Assembly: GCA_021234155.1 (NCBI GenBank)
Contig: JAJEKV010000024.1
Location: 12,934,913-12,998,912 of the forward strand
DNA length: 64,000 nt
Direction of reading: 5' to 3'
Source: Isoetes taiwanensis
Lineage: Eukaryota; Streptophyta; Lycopodiopsida; Isoetales; Isoetaceae
The notes below the pieces were generated by a model. That model searched no databases. It was not told where the DNA came from and saw only the letters and a list, made by a program, of their open reading frames with translations. Made by a program: the position numbers and the translations under genes. Each line of letters starts with the position of its first letter. The stretch's first letter is position 1. Positions 37,489 to 49,329 of this stretch are shown piece after piece.

Positions 37489-38318
37489 AGGACAATGCTG
37501 TCCTCAACATTGCACTAAGGTGACGAGCCTACTCTATCCTGCAAAACCACAAAAGAACATACACTCCAATTTAAACGATCAACTTCCTATTAAAGAGTTA
37601 AATGTCAAAATTTAGGCTATATTTGTACTTATACAAAATTATATAGCCTTGTTACTTCTTACAATAATTCAAAATATTATTATAAGAGTTATTAGGGTTC
37701 ATAATCTAAATTATGGTTCCCCCATCTTCTCGTAATGCGCCCCACCTCGATGCTCACTTCTCACTTTCCTGCACAAGGAGCACATTACGTTAGTTTAATT
37801 AATAAGTTTGTGGTTTTAGGGGACCACCCCCCTTACCAATACCTTGCACTCGATCATGGCCCTTTCGGATTTGAGCTTAAGGACCATTTAAGATGATCCC
37901 ATCATCGCCCATGATCAAGTGCTACCTTGTACTCGGTTACCCGGTGCCGAGTACCCCTAGTGCATCATGCCCCAAGGGTTTTAAGCTAGGGAACGTCTCA
38001 CGATCCCATCATCGCACATGATCACTTTGACCTTCACCATGACCCCCCTATGGCCAGGTGTGCGAACCCCGCATCGTGGCATAGGGAGCATCCGACCGAT
38101 GTCCCATCATCGCGCACCATGCCTTACTTCTCTATCTCTCTCTCTCGCATGACCCTAATGGTCATGCGCACCTCTTGGTGCATGGTGGCCTAGAGAATGC
38201 CTTAAAGGCGTATCCCATCATCGCCCACACGTTCCAAGATTCTGGCACAGGTGCTCTACTAACTAGAAGACATGAGCCAGAACTTAAGGCTAACTAAGAA
38301 GCATACTAAGCTAACCTT
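37489..38318. other. Retrotransposon 3' untranslated interior, unit 2
   Basis: Nearly identical to 10712-11545, with the same 'cccatcatcgc' repetition. No gene seen. Confidence 0.6.
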
Positions 38319-38573
38319 CTAACCTTCTGGCAAGTCGGGGTCGACCAAGTCGGAGACGACTCGCCCATCAAACTCCTTCATAAACTCTGGGTATTGCTTC
38401 TCCAAATCCTGCTTCAATACCCATGTCGCGTCTTCCATGGGCAAGTGCGTCCACTTGACCAAATACTGGAGGAACTGAGACCTCCTAGTCTTCTTGAATG
38501 ACTTATCAAGAAGTAATTCAGGCACAATTTCGACTTGCTCCTCCGTCATTTCCAACAAAGTTGGAGTATCCAA
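38319..38573 (-). CDS. Retrotransposon chromodomain, unit 2
   Basis: 84-codon reading frame containing 'QFLQYLVKWTHLPMEDATW', the hallmark of a chromodomain (aromatic cage residues, KW core, glutamate/tryptophan turn), followed by an acidic tail ending 'DPDLPEG'. It is out of frame with the integrase by one base because of the deletion at about 38610. Its nominal start is TTG, so it was originally the C-terminus of the pol polyprotein, not a separate gene. Confidence 0.82.
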   Translation of the reverse strand: MDTPTLLEMTEEQVEIVPELLLDKSFKKTRRSQFLQYLVKWTHLPMEDATWVLKQDLEKQYPEFMKEFDGRVVSDLVDPDLPEG

Positions 38574-39640
38574 GACCTCCTCAGGATTAGGATTGTGCTT
38601 TTCAATAAACTTCTCTGTCCGATTATTTCCCGAGGCATGCCATGGAGCCTAAAAATCTCCTTTACAAATAACTTGGCGGTATCTAATGCTGTGTCCGTAG
38701 TCTTACAAGACACAAAATGTGCCATCTTAGATAATTTGTCTACTACGACCATTAATGCATCCTTGCCTCGAAGAGTTTTGGGAAGTCCTGTGATAAAATC
38801 CATGCTTACCACTTCCCATTTCGCATTCGGCACTGCTAGAGGTTTCTTCATTCCCGGCCAGAAATAACTACTTCGAATCTTGAAGTAGGTCTTCATAAAA
38901 CCTGCATGCCCTGCTATTGGGCTGTTGTGTGTGTCATGAAGAATTAGCTTCCTTATACCTGACGATTCGGGCACACACAACTTATCCTTATGGTACAACA
39001 AGCTGCCTTCCTTCTTATAATGCTTGAAGGCTTCTCGTTCCTTATCTGTTCTAGCCTCCTTAGAGAGGCTTTCCCATACCTCCTTGAAATCACCATCAAA
39101 TGGTAATGTCTCCTCAATTTTCTTGCCATACCCACTCGAAAGAGTTGATATAGCATTAAAATGCGTTCTCGTCTCAAGGGGTCTTCTAGAAAGAGCATCA
39201 GCAACCACATTCAACTTACCTAGCTTATAAGCAATCTCAAAATCATACTCTTCTAGGAATTCCATCCACCTCCTTTGCCTTAGATTGAGGAGCGGTTGGG
39301 TAAAGATGTATTGGAGGCTCTGGTGATCAGTATCTAACTGAAACTTCCTCCCAAGCAAATAATGCCTCCAAATACGAAGAGCTCTCACAATAGCTAGAAG
39401 TTCCTGATCATGGGTTGGATAGCGCTGCTCGGTGTCGTTCAACTTCTTGGAATCATAGGCCACTACTCTTCCTTCTTGCATAAGGACTCCACCTGTTGCT
39501 ATCTTGCTTGCGTCTGTTGCTACTATCTTGTCCTTGTCTGGATCTGGCAAAACTAGCACTGGTGCTGTTGTTAAGGCTTCCTTAAGCTTTTCAAATGAAG
39601 CTTGAACATTTTCTAGCCAATGTGTTCCCCAATCTAACAC
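38546..39640 (-). CDS. RNase H-integrase segment of pol, unit 2
   Basis: 364 codons. Residues about 1-150 are the gypsy RNase H ('ATDASKIATGGVLMQ', 'AYDSKKLNDTEQRYPTHDQE', 'TDHQSLQYI', ending 'VADALSRRP'). Residues about 215-340 are integrase: the two histidines of the HHCC finger ('HDTHNSPIAGHAGF') and the first catalytic aspartate ('VVSMDFITGLPKT') are present. The two cysteines of the finger are missing ('WPGMKK' runs straight into 'PLAVPNAKW'). After 'RLHGMPREII' the core stops, losing the second Asp, the Glu and the GPY/F region. The last ~22 residues are frameshifted. The integrase cannot be active. Confidence 0.9.
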   Translation of the reverse strand: MLDWGTHWLENVQASFEKLKEALTTAPVLVLPDPDKDKIVATDASKIATGGVLMQEGRVVAYDSKKLNDTEQRYPTHDQELLAIVRALRIWRHYLLGRKFQLDTDHQSLQYIFTQPLLNLRQRRWMEFLEEYDFEIAYKLGKLNVVADALSRRPLETRTHFNAISTLSSGYGKKIEETLPFDGDFKEVWESLSKEARTDKEREAFKHYKKEGSLLYHKDKLCVPESSGIRKLILHDTHNSPIAGHAGFMKTYFKIRSSYFWPGMKKPLAVPNAKWEVVSMDFITGLPKTLRGKDALMVVVDKLSKMAHFVSCKTTDTALDTAKLFVKEIFRLHGMPREIIGQRSLLKSTILILRRSWILQLCWK

Positions 39641-39850
39641 TCTTAGTGAGGTCCGTCAAAGGGACGCCCACTTAGCGAAGTCCTTCACGAACTTCCTGTA
39701 ATAACCTGCCAGACCTAGAAAGCTTCTTACCTCCGCCACATTCTTTGGTGCTGGCCAATCCACTACTGCTTCAATCTTTGCGGGGTCGGTGGAGATCCCT
39801 TCCGTCGATATGACATGGCCCAAGTACTCCACTCTTTCGGTAGCAAAGTG
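39641..39850 (-). other. RT-RNase H connection, frameshifted
   Basis: Links the RT and RNase H frames. On the minus strand, fragments such as '[16 protein letters not shown]' and '[15 protein letters not shown]' appear in two frames, as expected of the RT connection domain. A one- or two-base indel near 39655 and another near 39850 separate it from its neighbours. Confidence 0.6.
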
Positions 39851-40591
39851 TCATTTGGAGAGCTTTCCATACAAGCGATGCCGCCTTAACTTTTCCAACA
39901 CCCTTCTCAAATGCTGACCATGATCTTCGATGGACATGCTGTAGACTAGAATGTCGTCGAAGAAGACAATGACAAACTCATCTAGGAATTCCCTGAAGTC
40001 GTCGTTCATGAGGTGCATGAAAGTTGCTGGAGCATTCGACAACCCAAAGGGCATTACTGTAAACTCAAAGTGACCATACCGCGTTCTAAAGGCGGTCTTA
40101 TGGATATCCTCTTCTTTTATTCTTATCTGATGGTACCCTGACCTCAAATCAATTTTAGAGAATACCTTTGCTCCTTGGAGCTGGTCCATTAAATCATCTG
40201 CCCTTGGCAATGCATACTTATTCTTTATCGTCTGCTCGTTGAGCTGGCGATAGTCTATGCACATTCTTAAGCTCCCATCTTTCTTCTTCACGAAGAGTAT
40301 AGGTGCTCCAAAAGGAGACACACTTGCTCTAATAAAACCAAGCTCAAGCAATTCCTGGAGCTGCTTCTTGAGCTCAATCAACTCCGGAGGGCTCATCCTA
40401 TAAGGCGCCTTGCTGGTAGGCTTAGCATCTGGGGCTAGTGTGATCTCACACTCCACACCCCTATAAGATGGTAGCTGCCGGATTTCATCCGGGAATACAT
40501 CCTTGAATTCTGAAATGAGCCTTGCTACTGGCTTGGGCAACTGATTCCCCTTTTGGTCGCTTCCATCCTGCTTATTGGGCTCAATTGCCAC
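39851..40591 (-). CDS. Reverse transcriptase domain, unit 2
   Basis: 246 codons of Ty3/gypsy RT. Visible in order: N-terminal '[11 protein letters not shown]', '[17 protein letters not shown]', '[19 protein letters not shown]', 'CIDYRQLN', '[13 protein letters not shown]', '[13 protein letters not shown]', '[12 protein letters not shown]', '[13 protein letters not shown]' and the catalytic loop '[10 protein letters not shown]'. The usual YxDD reads FFDD here. It overlaps the protease frame at 40525-40591, so a single pol frame was probably split by one indel. It copies the element RNA to DNA in cytoplasmic particles. Confidence 0.92.
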   Translation of the reverse strand: MAIEPNKQDGSDQKGNQLPKPVARLISEFKDVFPDEIRQLPSYRGVECEITLAPDAKPTSKAPYRMSPPELIELKKQLQELLELGFIRASVSPFGAPILFVKKKDGSLRMCIDYRQLNEQTIKNKYALPRADDLMDQLQGAKVFSKIDLRSGYHQIRIKEEDIHKTAFRTRYGHFEFTVMPFGLSNAPATFMHLMNDDFREFLDEFVIVFFDDILVYSMSIEDHGQHLRRVLEKLRRHRLYGKLSK

Positions 40592-41000
40592 TTACCTTTC
40601 ACTATGAATTTGGTGCCGTCCGGTGCTGTCATGGCGATCTCATTACGGTCGCAGTCGATCATGGCTTTCGCTGGTTTTAGGAACTCCATTCCTACTATAA
40701 GGTCATACCTTCCAATTTCCATGACCTCTGCCCCCATCGGCCACTTATTTCCACTAAGGTCTATGTCGAATGTGATCCTCCTCCCCTTAGTGTGCCGAAT
40801 GGCGCCATTTGCCATAGCAACTGGCCTTGGCTTAGACTTCAATACCTTGTTCTTCATTAGGGCAGCCAACCTAGGAGAGGCAAAGTTGTGAGAGCTACAC
40901 TGTGTCTATGAGGACTACATATGGTTTGCTATCTATGATTCCATCAGTACTTAATGATTGTCGACTGATTTTTCAATATCCGCGACTCAATATTTGCCTG
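40525..41000 (-). pseudogene. Retropepsin (protease) region, unit 2
   Basis: 114 codons are open (40525-40869), containing 'FDIDLSGNKWPMGAEVMEI' and the flap/C-terminal signature 'YDLIVGMEFL' of gypsy aspartic proteases. Upstream the active-site segment reads 'VLIETQCSSHNF', where the family has an Asp-Thr/Ser-Gly triad. Unit 1 reads the spot differently again, so it is corrupted in both. Protease would cleave Gag-Pol. Confidence 0.75.
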
Positions 41001-42383
41001 AGATATGACACTCACCATCTATGAAGTCCTTGGGCCTCATGCCTCATCGCCGTCTTCATACCTTACGTTGGTGAATCCCAATCCCCAAGCTCCGCCAAAA
41101 GCTGCTTGCATGACGAATGGGCAATCATGTGTTGATTGCCGGATGGAAGCATCTGAAACATAGCTTCTTCTCGATACACTCCACATCTCTTCTCCTTGGT
41201 GATTTGTCTAAAAGGCGGCTTTAGGGCACTACCCCTGATGCATTCTGGGCGACTTACGATCCCCAAAGTTCTTACCACGAGCTCTTCCTTCTGCTTTGGC
41301 CTCGATGCGTAGGCTGGCGATTGCTTACTCCGTGCGCCCTTGGTAATTTTGTTGACTTTCCTTTGAAGGCCGATTGTTTCCCCTGGCGTTCTTTGGAGCT
41401 TCTTCCAAACTTATGGCTTTATCCTCGGCTTACGCCACTGATTTTGGGTTGATTGCTCGGACTAGCCTTTTGATATTCTTTGTTCAATCCCTCAATGTAA
41501 GTTTCAACCGTTTTGCCTTTCGAAACTCAGGGGACATGGAGCACGAGTCGCGTGAATTCCCCTCTGTGTACTTTGCTCTACCGACAAGGTACCCTGGTTC
41601 AATCTGTAGAATTCTTTGGATCTGCTTTTGCTAGTATGTGATCTAGGCACATAATGTTAATGCGGAAAGGCCTTTTTGAAGGTCTTGAATCGCAAAATCG
41701 TTCCTTTTTGAGCTTGTTGGACTTTGCGTAGCCTTTCCACCAGATTCATTTGCTCCTATCAAGTTTGTTGTAGCAACCTTCCCTATATCCTTGTCCTTCA
41801 TGCCATAAGAGTTGCCAAATTCCTCCATCTCGTCAAGCCAAACTTACGCCTCCATACGACTGTCCTTCCACGAACCTGACCCAACTTCATAGTCTTCCAC
41901 ACATTGCTCATAGCTTGTCAACTTTCTTTGATAGTCATCCCGCCTTCCTTGCCACGGCTCTTACCGTGAAGTATCCGGACTTACTTTCGAGCTAGAGCCG
42001 TCTTGGTATGCGAAGTGTCGATGAACTGAGCTAGGTGGTGTTGGAGTCCTTACATTTCTCCTTTTCCTCTTCTTGTCTCGACATTTCACGATTGTCTTGC
42101 CCCTCCTTTGTGGACCTTCCTCGATGCCCTGGCCGAGGTAGTGGTGGAGGTGGAGGTGGTCTTGAGTGCATATTCTTGGGCATTCATCAATGGGGTGGCC
42201 CGATTGGATCAGCTGATGCATCGATTCCTCATCCGGACGAGCCTTGCGTTGATTGATTCCACCGCCATTTCCTCGTTGTTGTCATCTTGATCACGCGTTG
42301 AATAGGTTTCTCGGGTACCCATCGGTGATGTCATTTTGGCCTTGAGAACTGAGCGGTGTTCCTTCTTTGCAAGGATTAATCAT
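41000..42383 (-). pseudogene. gag, unit 2
   Basis: Start ATG at 42383. Open pieces include 41643-41828 ('MEEFGNSYGMKDKDIGK...NLIGA'), the Retrotrans_gag-like core, and 41063-41278, which carries the zinc-knuckle remnant 'GNQHMIAH'. Frames break repeatedly, mostly at positions where unit 1 has CTG/CAG. Confidence 0.7.
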
Positions 42384-42598
42384 CAATGCTTGTTATTTAA
42401 GTTACACACTAATCATTCTTGCTTACAATTGAATTGTTGTTAGGTACAAAAGAAATTATGTGAAAATTCCACTTACAAGTCAAGATCATGGTAAGACATT
42501 AGTTAGTATATAGAAATACATTTCATGAATTACATGATAATAACTGAAGAGAGGGTTTTCAATACACTTTTTAATTAATTAACAAAGCAAGCTTTCCA

Positions 42599-44117
42599 TC
42601 AACGATGTCTCCTCATAGACTTGAAGAAGTTCTTGACATTCTTCAATCCTATCCCCTTGCCGACGTTCCGCAGGATTCTTGCCGCTGATCCTCCCTTAAA
42701 TGCTCTTGCCATCTGTGGTGCCGGAAGTCCTGGTGCAGTTGTCACCACTACTGACAAGTGTGCATCCCTGAGGTGGCCCCTTGCAAAGTCGAGAGAATGA
42801 AGGACTACGGATCTCTTGAAGAGGATAACATGATCTACCCAGTGCTCTATTCTGGCATGTTGCCCAAAGCCTGAGAGTGCGATGAGGAGCGCCACGGACT
42901 CTTCCCCCCTTGGGCTGAACTCCTTGTGTAAAACTATCATCTGCCCTTGGCTAAGGACCGGAAGATAGTACCTGAGTGCTTTACCCTTGCCTGGGCCCGC
43001 GGTTCCCGTGCCTCTCCTCTGAGCTGCTTCACCGAAAACATCTAATGCCATGAGATCTTCGTGATCTCTCCACATCGTGGTTGCATTCTCCAAGTTGATC
43101 TTTGCTAGAAGCAGCGCATACTCACGGGGCCTTTGGTCTCTTTGGAGCTTGGGCCTCTTCTAAAGCTTATACAACTGCTTTGGATCTCTGGAATTCCTCT
43201 TCTAGAATGACGGGTTCTTCTTCTTGGTACATCGCCTTATCTCTGTTGGTAAGCTTGAATATACGACATAGTTTCCCGTAGGAATGTATTTCGGCTACTT
43301 CCCTTGGAATTTCTTGGTAATCATAGTCGATGAAGTCGATTTGCCTGTTCTTGTGCAACTAGGCTTAGGAGCTCGTCGATCCTGAGACCTTCTTCTTGAC
43401 AATAGGGAAGGTTGAGGATGTCATTGGCAAATATGTACTCCCCGCCCGTCGATAATCACTTTGGAGTCGAGCCGTGATACCAATTGGCGGTTGAAGTCTC
43501 GCCTTAGTACCTCTGTTGCGGGCTAGGCGCCTCTCCATCCTTCTTGCCTCCCTCATTTCCCAACTTGGGTTCTCTTCCTCTTGCTCTTCATAATCCTGCT
43601 CAATCGCAACATAGGTGTGCACGATGTGGGGCCGTAGTATTAGGTACTCGTAGCCCGGATCTCGTGGATGTCTATCTGCGTGCCCTCCGAGTGTCGAGAG
43701 GTGCCAAATCCAAAGGATGAATTGACGGCTCCCCTTGTTGGTTGACTGCCTTGTACTGCATGAACAAAGCTAAGGCTGCTTGGTTTGAGAGGTATCTATG
43801 CCTATGATGCTTACAGGTCATGTAATCGGCATGTTTTCGGTTCTATCCCACAACCTATTCTTTCCCTTAGATCCCCCCCTATGGCTTGGGTAAAGAGAGT
43901 CTAGAGAAACCCATTTCCCTTCCCTAGGTGGCAAACTAACTTCGAGGGGTAGAATCTGCTGGTCATATTGGCAAATGATGTCCGGTGTAATAGGGAGTTC
44001 TAGTCAAAGTGGCATGAAGATCAAAGAGATGATCAAAGACATGGAAGGCTTGCTTTCGGAGGAAATCCACGGATGTGATTGGCCTCATTGTACCATCTAA
44101 CAAAGCTTGATGGCCAT
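42599..44117 (-). pseudogene. 507-codon ORF, unit 2 copy, frameshifted
   Basis: The C-terminal 164 codons (42599-43093) are identical to unit 1. Upstream, the frame breaks at about 43110-43360 and again toward the start, mostly where unit 1 has CTG/CAG (for example a run 'gctgctgctgg' reads 'ttcttcttgg'). The start region (44117) has lost two bases relative to unit 1. It may be intact in reality. Confidence 0.8.
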
Positions 44118-44892
44118 TGAGCGAGAGATAGCTATGAAAAATGGCTTGTGGAGATGAGTAGGAAGCTGGAAAATGCCTTGAAGTCTTTGAGAGCAGTTTT
44201 GATGGGGAGAAAATGACAAATGAGGCCCCTTTTTATAGACTAGGGATGCCTCGGGTTCCGTGCACAAGGGTTCTTGATGGGAAAAACTTTTGTTCCATGG
44301 CTATGGGTGTCCAAATGAGCTACCACGAAGTGTAAATCTAAGCAAAACAAAGCAAGAAACACTACATGGCAGCTTGTTGGATGAAAATTGGTCAATTTGG
44401 GCAAAAATGGGCGAAACCAGGTTGCTCCGCAAAAATGAGCTCTGCGTGGCGAGCGCAGACAGGGTTTGCGCGGTGCAACCCGATTTCGGGTCTTTTTTGA
44501 TCCCAATGAAGATTTCAGGACAATTAGAGATGCTAATATGACTACTTGGATGATTCTAATCTAACTAGGAACTTTTTTCGAGCAAATTGGACATGTTTTG
44601 GGGTCAAAATGGCGAAACCGGGTTGCTCCGCGAAAATGAGCTCTGTGTGGCGAGCGCAGACAGGGTTTGCGCGGTGCAACCCGATTTCAGATTTTTTTTT
44701 ACAGGATTTGGTTATTCAATTTAGGATACTTTACTAATTTAGATCATTTCAATTATAATGGCCAAAACTAAACTAGAATTTGAACTACTTAAACACATCT
44801 TCATACAAAAATCAAAGTCAATTTACAAACAAAATTTTATATTTATAGGGAAAACTTTATCAATTACATTAATTTATACAAAATTTGTATCT
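44118..44892. other. Retrotransposon leader with internal duplication, unit 2
   Basis: Same as 17314-18100. The duplicated segments are cleaner here: 44404-44486 and 44606-44690, both with 'gcgagcgcagacagggtttg' followed by 'cgcggtgcaacccgatttc'. No gene. Confidence 0.65.
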
Positions 44893-45577
44893 TCAAGGGT
44901 ATTCCTTGCGGATACGGCGTGCCAAGTGTAGATCCTTGGGCATCACCGTTACCCTCTTCGCGTGGATCGCGCAGAGGTTTCCTTCCTCGAACAATTGGGT
45001 GAGCTCGGCCTCATGACTACACCGCAACACCCTTGTCGGAGCGGCGTCACCTATGTCGGTGGCGAAGTCACCGCATCACCTCTCTCGCATGCGGCTCAAA
45101 TGGTGCCTTCCTAATCAGGAGATTAGTGCACTATTGAAAGTGCCTAATCTCCCGAAAAACTCGGGCATGCCTGGAATTTGGTCCGTGATGGACCTTCTTG
45201 GGCTTCTCCGGTCGTGGCGGCGGCGGCTTGGGCTGGTTCTTGCTGGGTCAGCCGCCCTCCACGTACCGCTGGACATTTTGCCGGCAGTACTAGTCATTAT
45301 ACCTCGTCCAACGACGGAGGTATTCTGAAATGCGCTTTGAGGCGGCGTCTGAAGAGGCGCTCCTCACGCGAGGGCAAGCGGGGCTTCGCCTTATACGCTT
45401 CTTGACCACCTTGGGTGGCTTGGGCCACTTAGGGTAAGGTGGTCTTGCGTCGGGGTTTGAAGATTCCCCGACGACTTCGTTGTCTTCCTCCTCCGCTTCT
45501 TCTTCGCCGTCTCCTCCTTCTTCCACCTCCTCTTCTTGGCGTTGGGGGCGGCTCCTCGATCTTGGCGGGTCCTTCAA
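44893..45577 (-). pseudogene. Acidic ORF with histone H3-like domain, unit 2
   Basis: Second copy of 18101-18764. The acidic part is open from 45577 to 45290 (95 codons, Glu-rich, then 'PYPKWPKPPKVVK'). The linker is more clearly Pro-rich ('KNQPKPPPPRPEKPKK'). The H3 part keeps 'REIRHFQ', the same TAG, 'LIRKAPFE', '[19 protein letters not shown]' and the C-terminus 'ARRIRKEYP' followed by a stop at 44893. It is frameshifted in the alpha1-alpha2 region where unit 1 is open. The two copies thus repair each other's breaks except for the shared TAG. Confidence 0.8.
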
Positions 45578-46978
45578 TGTTTTTATTTAAAGGAGTATTA
45601 AATAAAGAATTCAGCATGCTAGCAGTGTGATAACGATAGCTATTTGTGCATGAAACATTACAATATCACTTAAGAAGAAGAGGTTAAAGAGAACTTATCC
45701 AAATGATGCGAGATACAACAATATCTCAGAGCCAAATACTACTTTATATAAAGCTTTCTATAGATGGTTTAGGGGAAGAATTGCATTGCTTAAAATAACA
45801 CCCAAATGCTCCAAAGAAAGCATCAGTTGAAGAGGTTTCTGTAAAAGATCATGTGACTTGAAGAGATCTGTGTAAAAGATCATGCAACTTTCTACATTTA
45901 ATCACTACTTTGTATATTGATATCATTGTTCCATTTTCTTATGGAGAAGCACTGCCTATTACTACATAATCTTGAGCAAGGCCTCTTACATACGAGCATT
46001 CAAACATACGTCATAATTTTGAGAAAAAGAACATGTTCATACTGCTTGTGTTCTCAAAGACCCTGGATTTCATCATTAACATCTTGAAAAATCTCAAAAA
46101 CAATACCGTTAGCAATCTACACCAAGAGGTAACATCCTAGCATGAGAAACACCCTAGCATGACCCTTTTCTGGTACCAATGTTTGGTAAGAGCAAGTGAA
46201 AAGAATATGAAGTCATATGGTACTTCATTCAAAGCTTTCATAGATGGTTGTGCAAAGAGTTAGATGGCTTAATATCTCCCATGTGGTCCATATAAAACAT
46301 CAGTTGAAGAGGTCTTGTAAAAGATCATGCAACTTTGCATACTGAACTATAAATGCATCATCATTCCATTTTTTGTTGTACAGTCACTGCCTATTACTAC
46401 ATGATATAGGTGGGCCCTGAGCATTCAAATATTGGTCATCATCTTGGGGAAAAAGAACACATTCTTGCTGCTTGTATCCTCAGATACCCTGGAATTTAAC
46501 ATTAATATCTTGAAAAATCTTCTTAACAATACTGCTAGCAATCTAAACTGCAAGGTAGTATCCCAGCATGACACTTTTCTAATACAACATGCAGTAGATT
46601 ACCTATAAGAAAAATCTTTCATCAGAACACTTACAAAGAACATATTACATCTTAATCTTTATGCATGCATAAGATAGCCTTTAGATAATGAGAAACATAA
46701 TGCTTGCATGAGAAACAAAATGATTGTATGCAAACAACTAGCTTGTGTTGATTTCTCACGTTCTTATGTTCTTTAACACGTCCCTGCTCCCAGATTGAGC
46801 ATTAGACAAATTAGACATGGATGCCTTTCTTGATAAAAAAAATTCACTGATAAGATTTCTCACGTTCTTATGTTCTTTAACACCTCCCTGCTCCCAGCTT
46901 GAGCATTAGACAAATTAGACATGGATGCCTTTCTTGATTAAAAAAAATTTGCTGATAAGAAATTTCACATGTCCCAAC
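45573..46978. repeat. A' block, unit 2
   Basis: Same as 18765-20167, with the same left junction to the retroelement ('gcgggtcc' then 'ttcaatgttttta'). MITE-empty site near 46217. No gene recognised. Confidence 0.8.
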
Positions 46979-48566
46979 TGTGACGCTCCCTACTAAATAT
47001 ACGGCTCCCAGCCGTACACTCCGTAGGAAATCCTCCACCCGGTCCTCCGACCGCATGGGCCCTCCGTCTATCCCGCACTCTGGAATCTCCGTAGTGCGGG
47101 AAGGGGATTGCACGCCCTTCCCCTATGGGCTCCTATCACAGCGGAAGCATAAACATCGTCAGAACTAGCAATAACAATACATCAACTACCTCGAAGGGTA
47201 GCTCATCCACATATCCATAGGTGCAAAGAACATAATCATATGCCATAAAACATGAGAGCTCCTACCCGTGGCTCCGACATATAAGGAAGTCGACTGACTG
47301 GACAGGCCTCAAGATAGAGCAGACCGAGTCATAACAATGGCAAGGCTGGCATAAGACAATGGCTAGGGTTGACCACTCCATCCGCCCCTCCTGTGCATAC
47401 TTTGCAGATGGGCTAGATCAGGCTCTGGCATGACTCTAACCTTCCGGATACGCAATCCCATGGTATCACCCATCGGGACTACTCCAGGTTGCATCTCCCT
47501 GGTCCGTCGAGGTAGGAAGGGTTGCATCTCCCCTTCCCGGGGTCTAGAGGCTCCACGGGCGGCTAGAGAATCGTGACGACACACGATGGGTATCCGGTCG
47601 AACCCCCAAAACAAGAGTCAAGCCGACACTTGCAACTCTTGAGAGGCGCTGACACCATTGCCCGGGGAGGTGTCGGGGGGCCCATGCTCGGCCCACACGA
47701 AGTGACCAGACCATAAGCCTAGCCCCACTATGGGATCCCCCGTAGCCCCCACTCGGCAGGGATCCACCCTCCATCTTGCCTCTAGCCCCGTTGTGTAGTC
47801 TTTGAGTCACATCATAGCTTCCATAGCGGTGGGTTCCTATGCACAGCCGCATCTAATAGGAACTAAGGGATCTACACTAGGAGCATACTACATATGGCCC
47901 TAGGTCTCTACCCCCCTTCCCAATACAAGAGGAGCAAACATGATCAACCAACATCTTAACCTAATCATACATATCTAACTAACAGTTAGGGTTCCTTGAT
48001 TAGGGTTCAAGATGTTCAACAAAGGTTCTAGGGTGGCTCTACTCTAGACACGAAATACTAACCCATCTGGAGTGCTAACTTCCAGACATGAACTCTACTC
48101 AACCTACCTCCTCCAGAAGCGCTTCCTCCCATCCCTGGCGTCTCCATGCTCCTTGACGTGGGTCGAAGACTTGCTCCCTCAACGATCATGCACACCTTCC
48201 GTGGGTCAGCCGCTCCGAGCTAGGCTATGACGAACGATGCTCGAAACGGGGTTTCGGGCACGTAGATGAGAGTTCAGGTGCTAGTTCAGGGGGAAAGGGT
48301 CTAGGGTTAGGGTTAGAGCCCATATAGGTGTGGGTCCACATGGGATGCCACGTGGCACCACTAGGACGAGGCCGTGTGGCGGTTGCCCAATAGGATAAGG
48401 CCATGTGGAAATGGGCCTTATCCTAAGGTTATCTAAGTTAAACAATTAACTTAGATGTGCACCCCTTGCCACTTTCTAAGGCATACAAGGCTACCTAGGT
48501 AGACTTGTATGGTGACGGGTCCAAGAATATACGTATTTATAGCGTATATCCCCCTGGAACGTCACA
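46979..48566 (-). repeat. Solo LTR, unit 2
   Basis: 1588 bp, TGTGACGCTCCC...GGAACGTCACA with both termini intact, target duplication ccaac at 46974-46978 and 48567-48571. The uninserted site is visible at about 54655 ('atgtcccaactctatctt'). This is the cleanest LTR copy in the window. Confidence 0.92.
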
Positions 48567-48818
48567 CCAACTCTATCTTACATTAGATATATTAGATACA
48601 GATATGTGCCTTCATAAGAAGATCATTGCAGATGCAGAATAAAAGAGCCTTCCTCAACTAATGTAATAAAATCTTGAGAAGATTATAGGTAAAAAACGGG
48701 ATTCTATACTTAGATTTAATCACTATATAATATGCAAGTCTTTTTCACCGAATTAATCTTGATGATATATGGCTCCTTCTAGAATTTAAGCTCTTAAAAG
48801 TAGAAAAGAAAGGCTGTA

Positions 48819-48852
<34 letters not shown>

Positions 48853-49329
48853 ACGGTGACAATCAATTTATTGTGGAGAAAGAATTGACGTGTGGAGCTA
48901 ATTCTCATGTCGAGATAGGTAAGCTTTTGTCCAGAAAATATCAAGATATCTCACAAATTCATTACTGGTTGTCCTCCCTCTAGAGCAAGATTTTAATTCA
49001 TCGGATCAATTGGATCGATCTGCCTTTCATGTTGATTAAAATATGATATACTAAAAATATAGATACAGAAGTAAAAGTGCCGACTGATTAGAGAAGATTC
49101 CATATTTTGCATGGCTATCCTAATTCGGCCAGCATGCCATCATGCCATCAGCCTTCAACGACTATTTTTATGTCGCCAAAATGTTTTGCCAACTTTTGGA
49201 AGCCGGAATTATTTCCAAGCATCAGAAAAACTCCAAATCTTAGTGATATCAAAAGTTTTCTACTAAACCTGAAAATCCAAATTAACATGATTGATATCTG
49301 AGATTTGTTTGAGCTTTTCCATTCTCTAG

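Larger units (their letters stand above)
35844..45572 (-). mobile_element. Chromovirus-type LTR retrotransposon, unit 2
   Basis: Same element and same junctions as 9074-18764, so the rearrangement predates the 27 kb duplication. pol is much better preserved in this copy (38319-40869), whereas the gag and the N-terminal half of the 507-codon ORF are more broken. 3' LTR 35844-37475; polypurine tract 37476-37488; junction to A' at about 45572. Confidence 0.85.
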
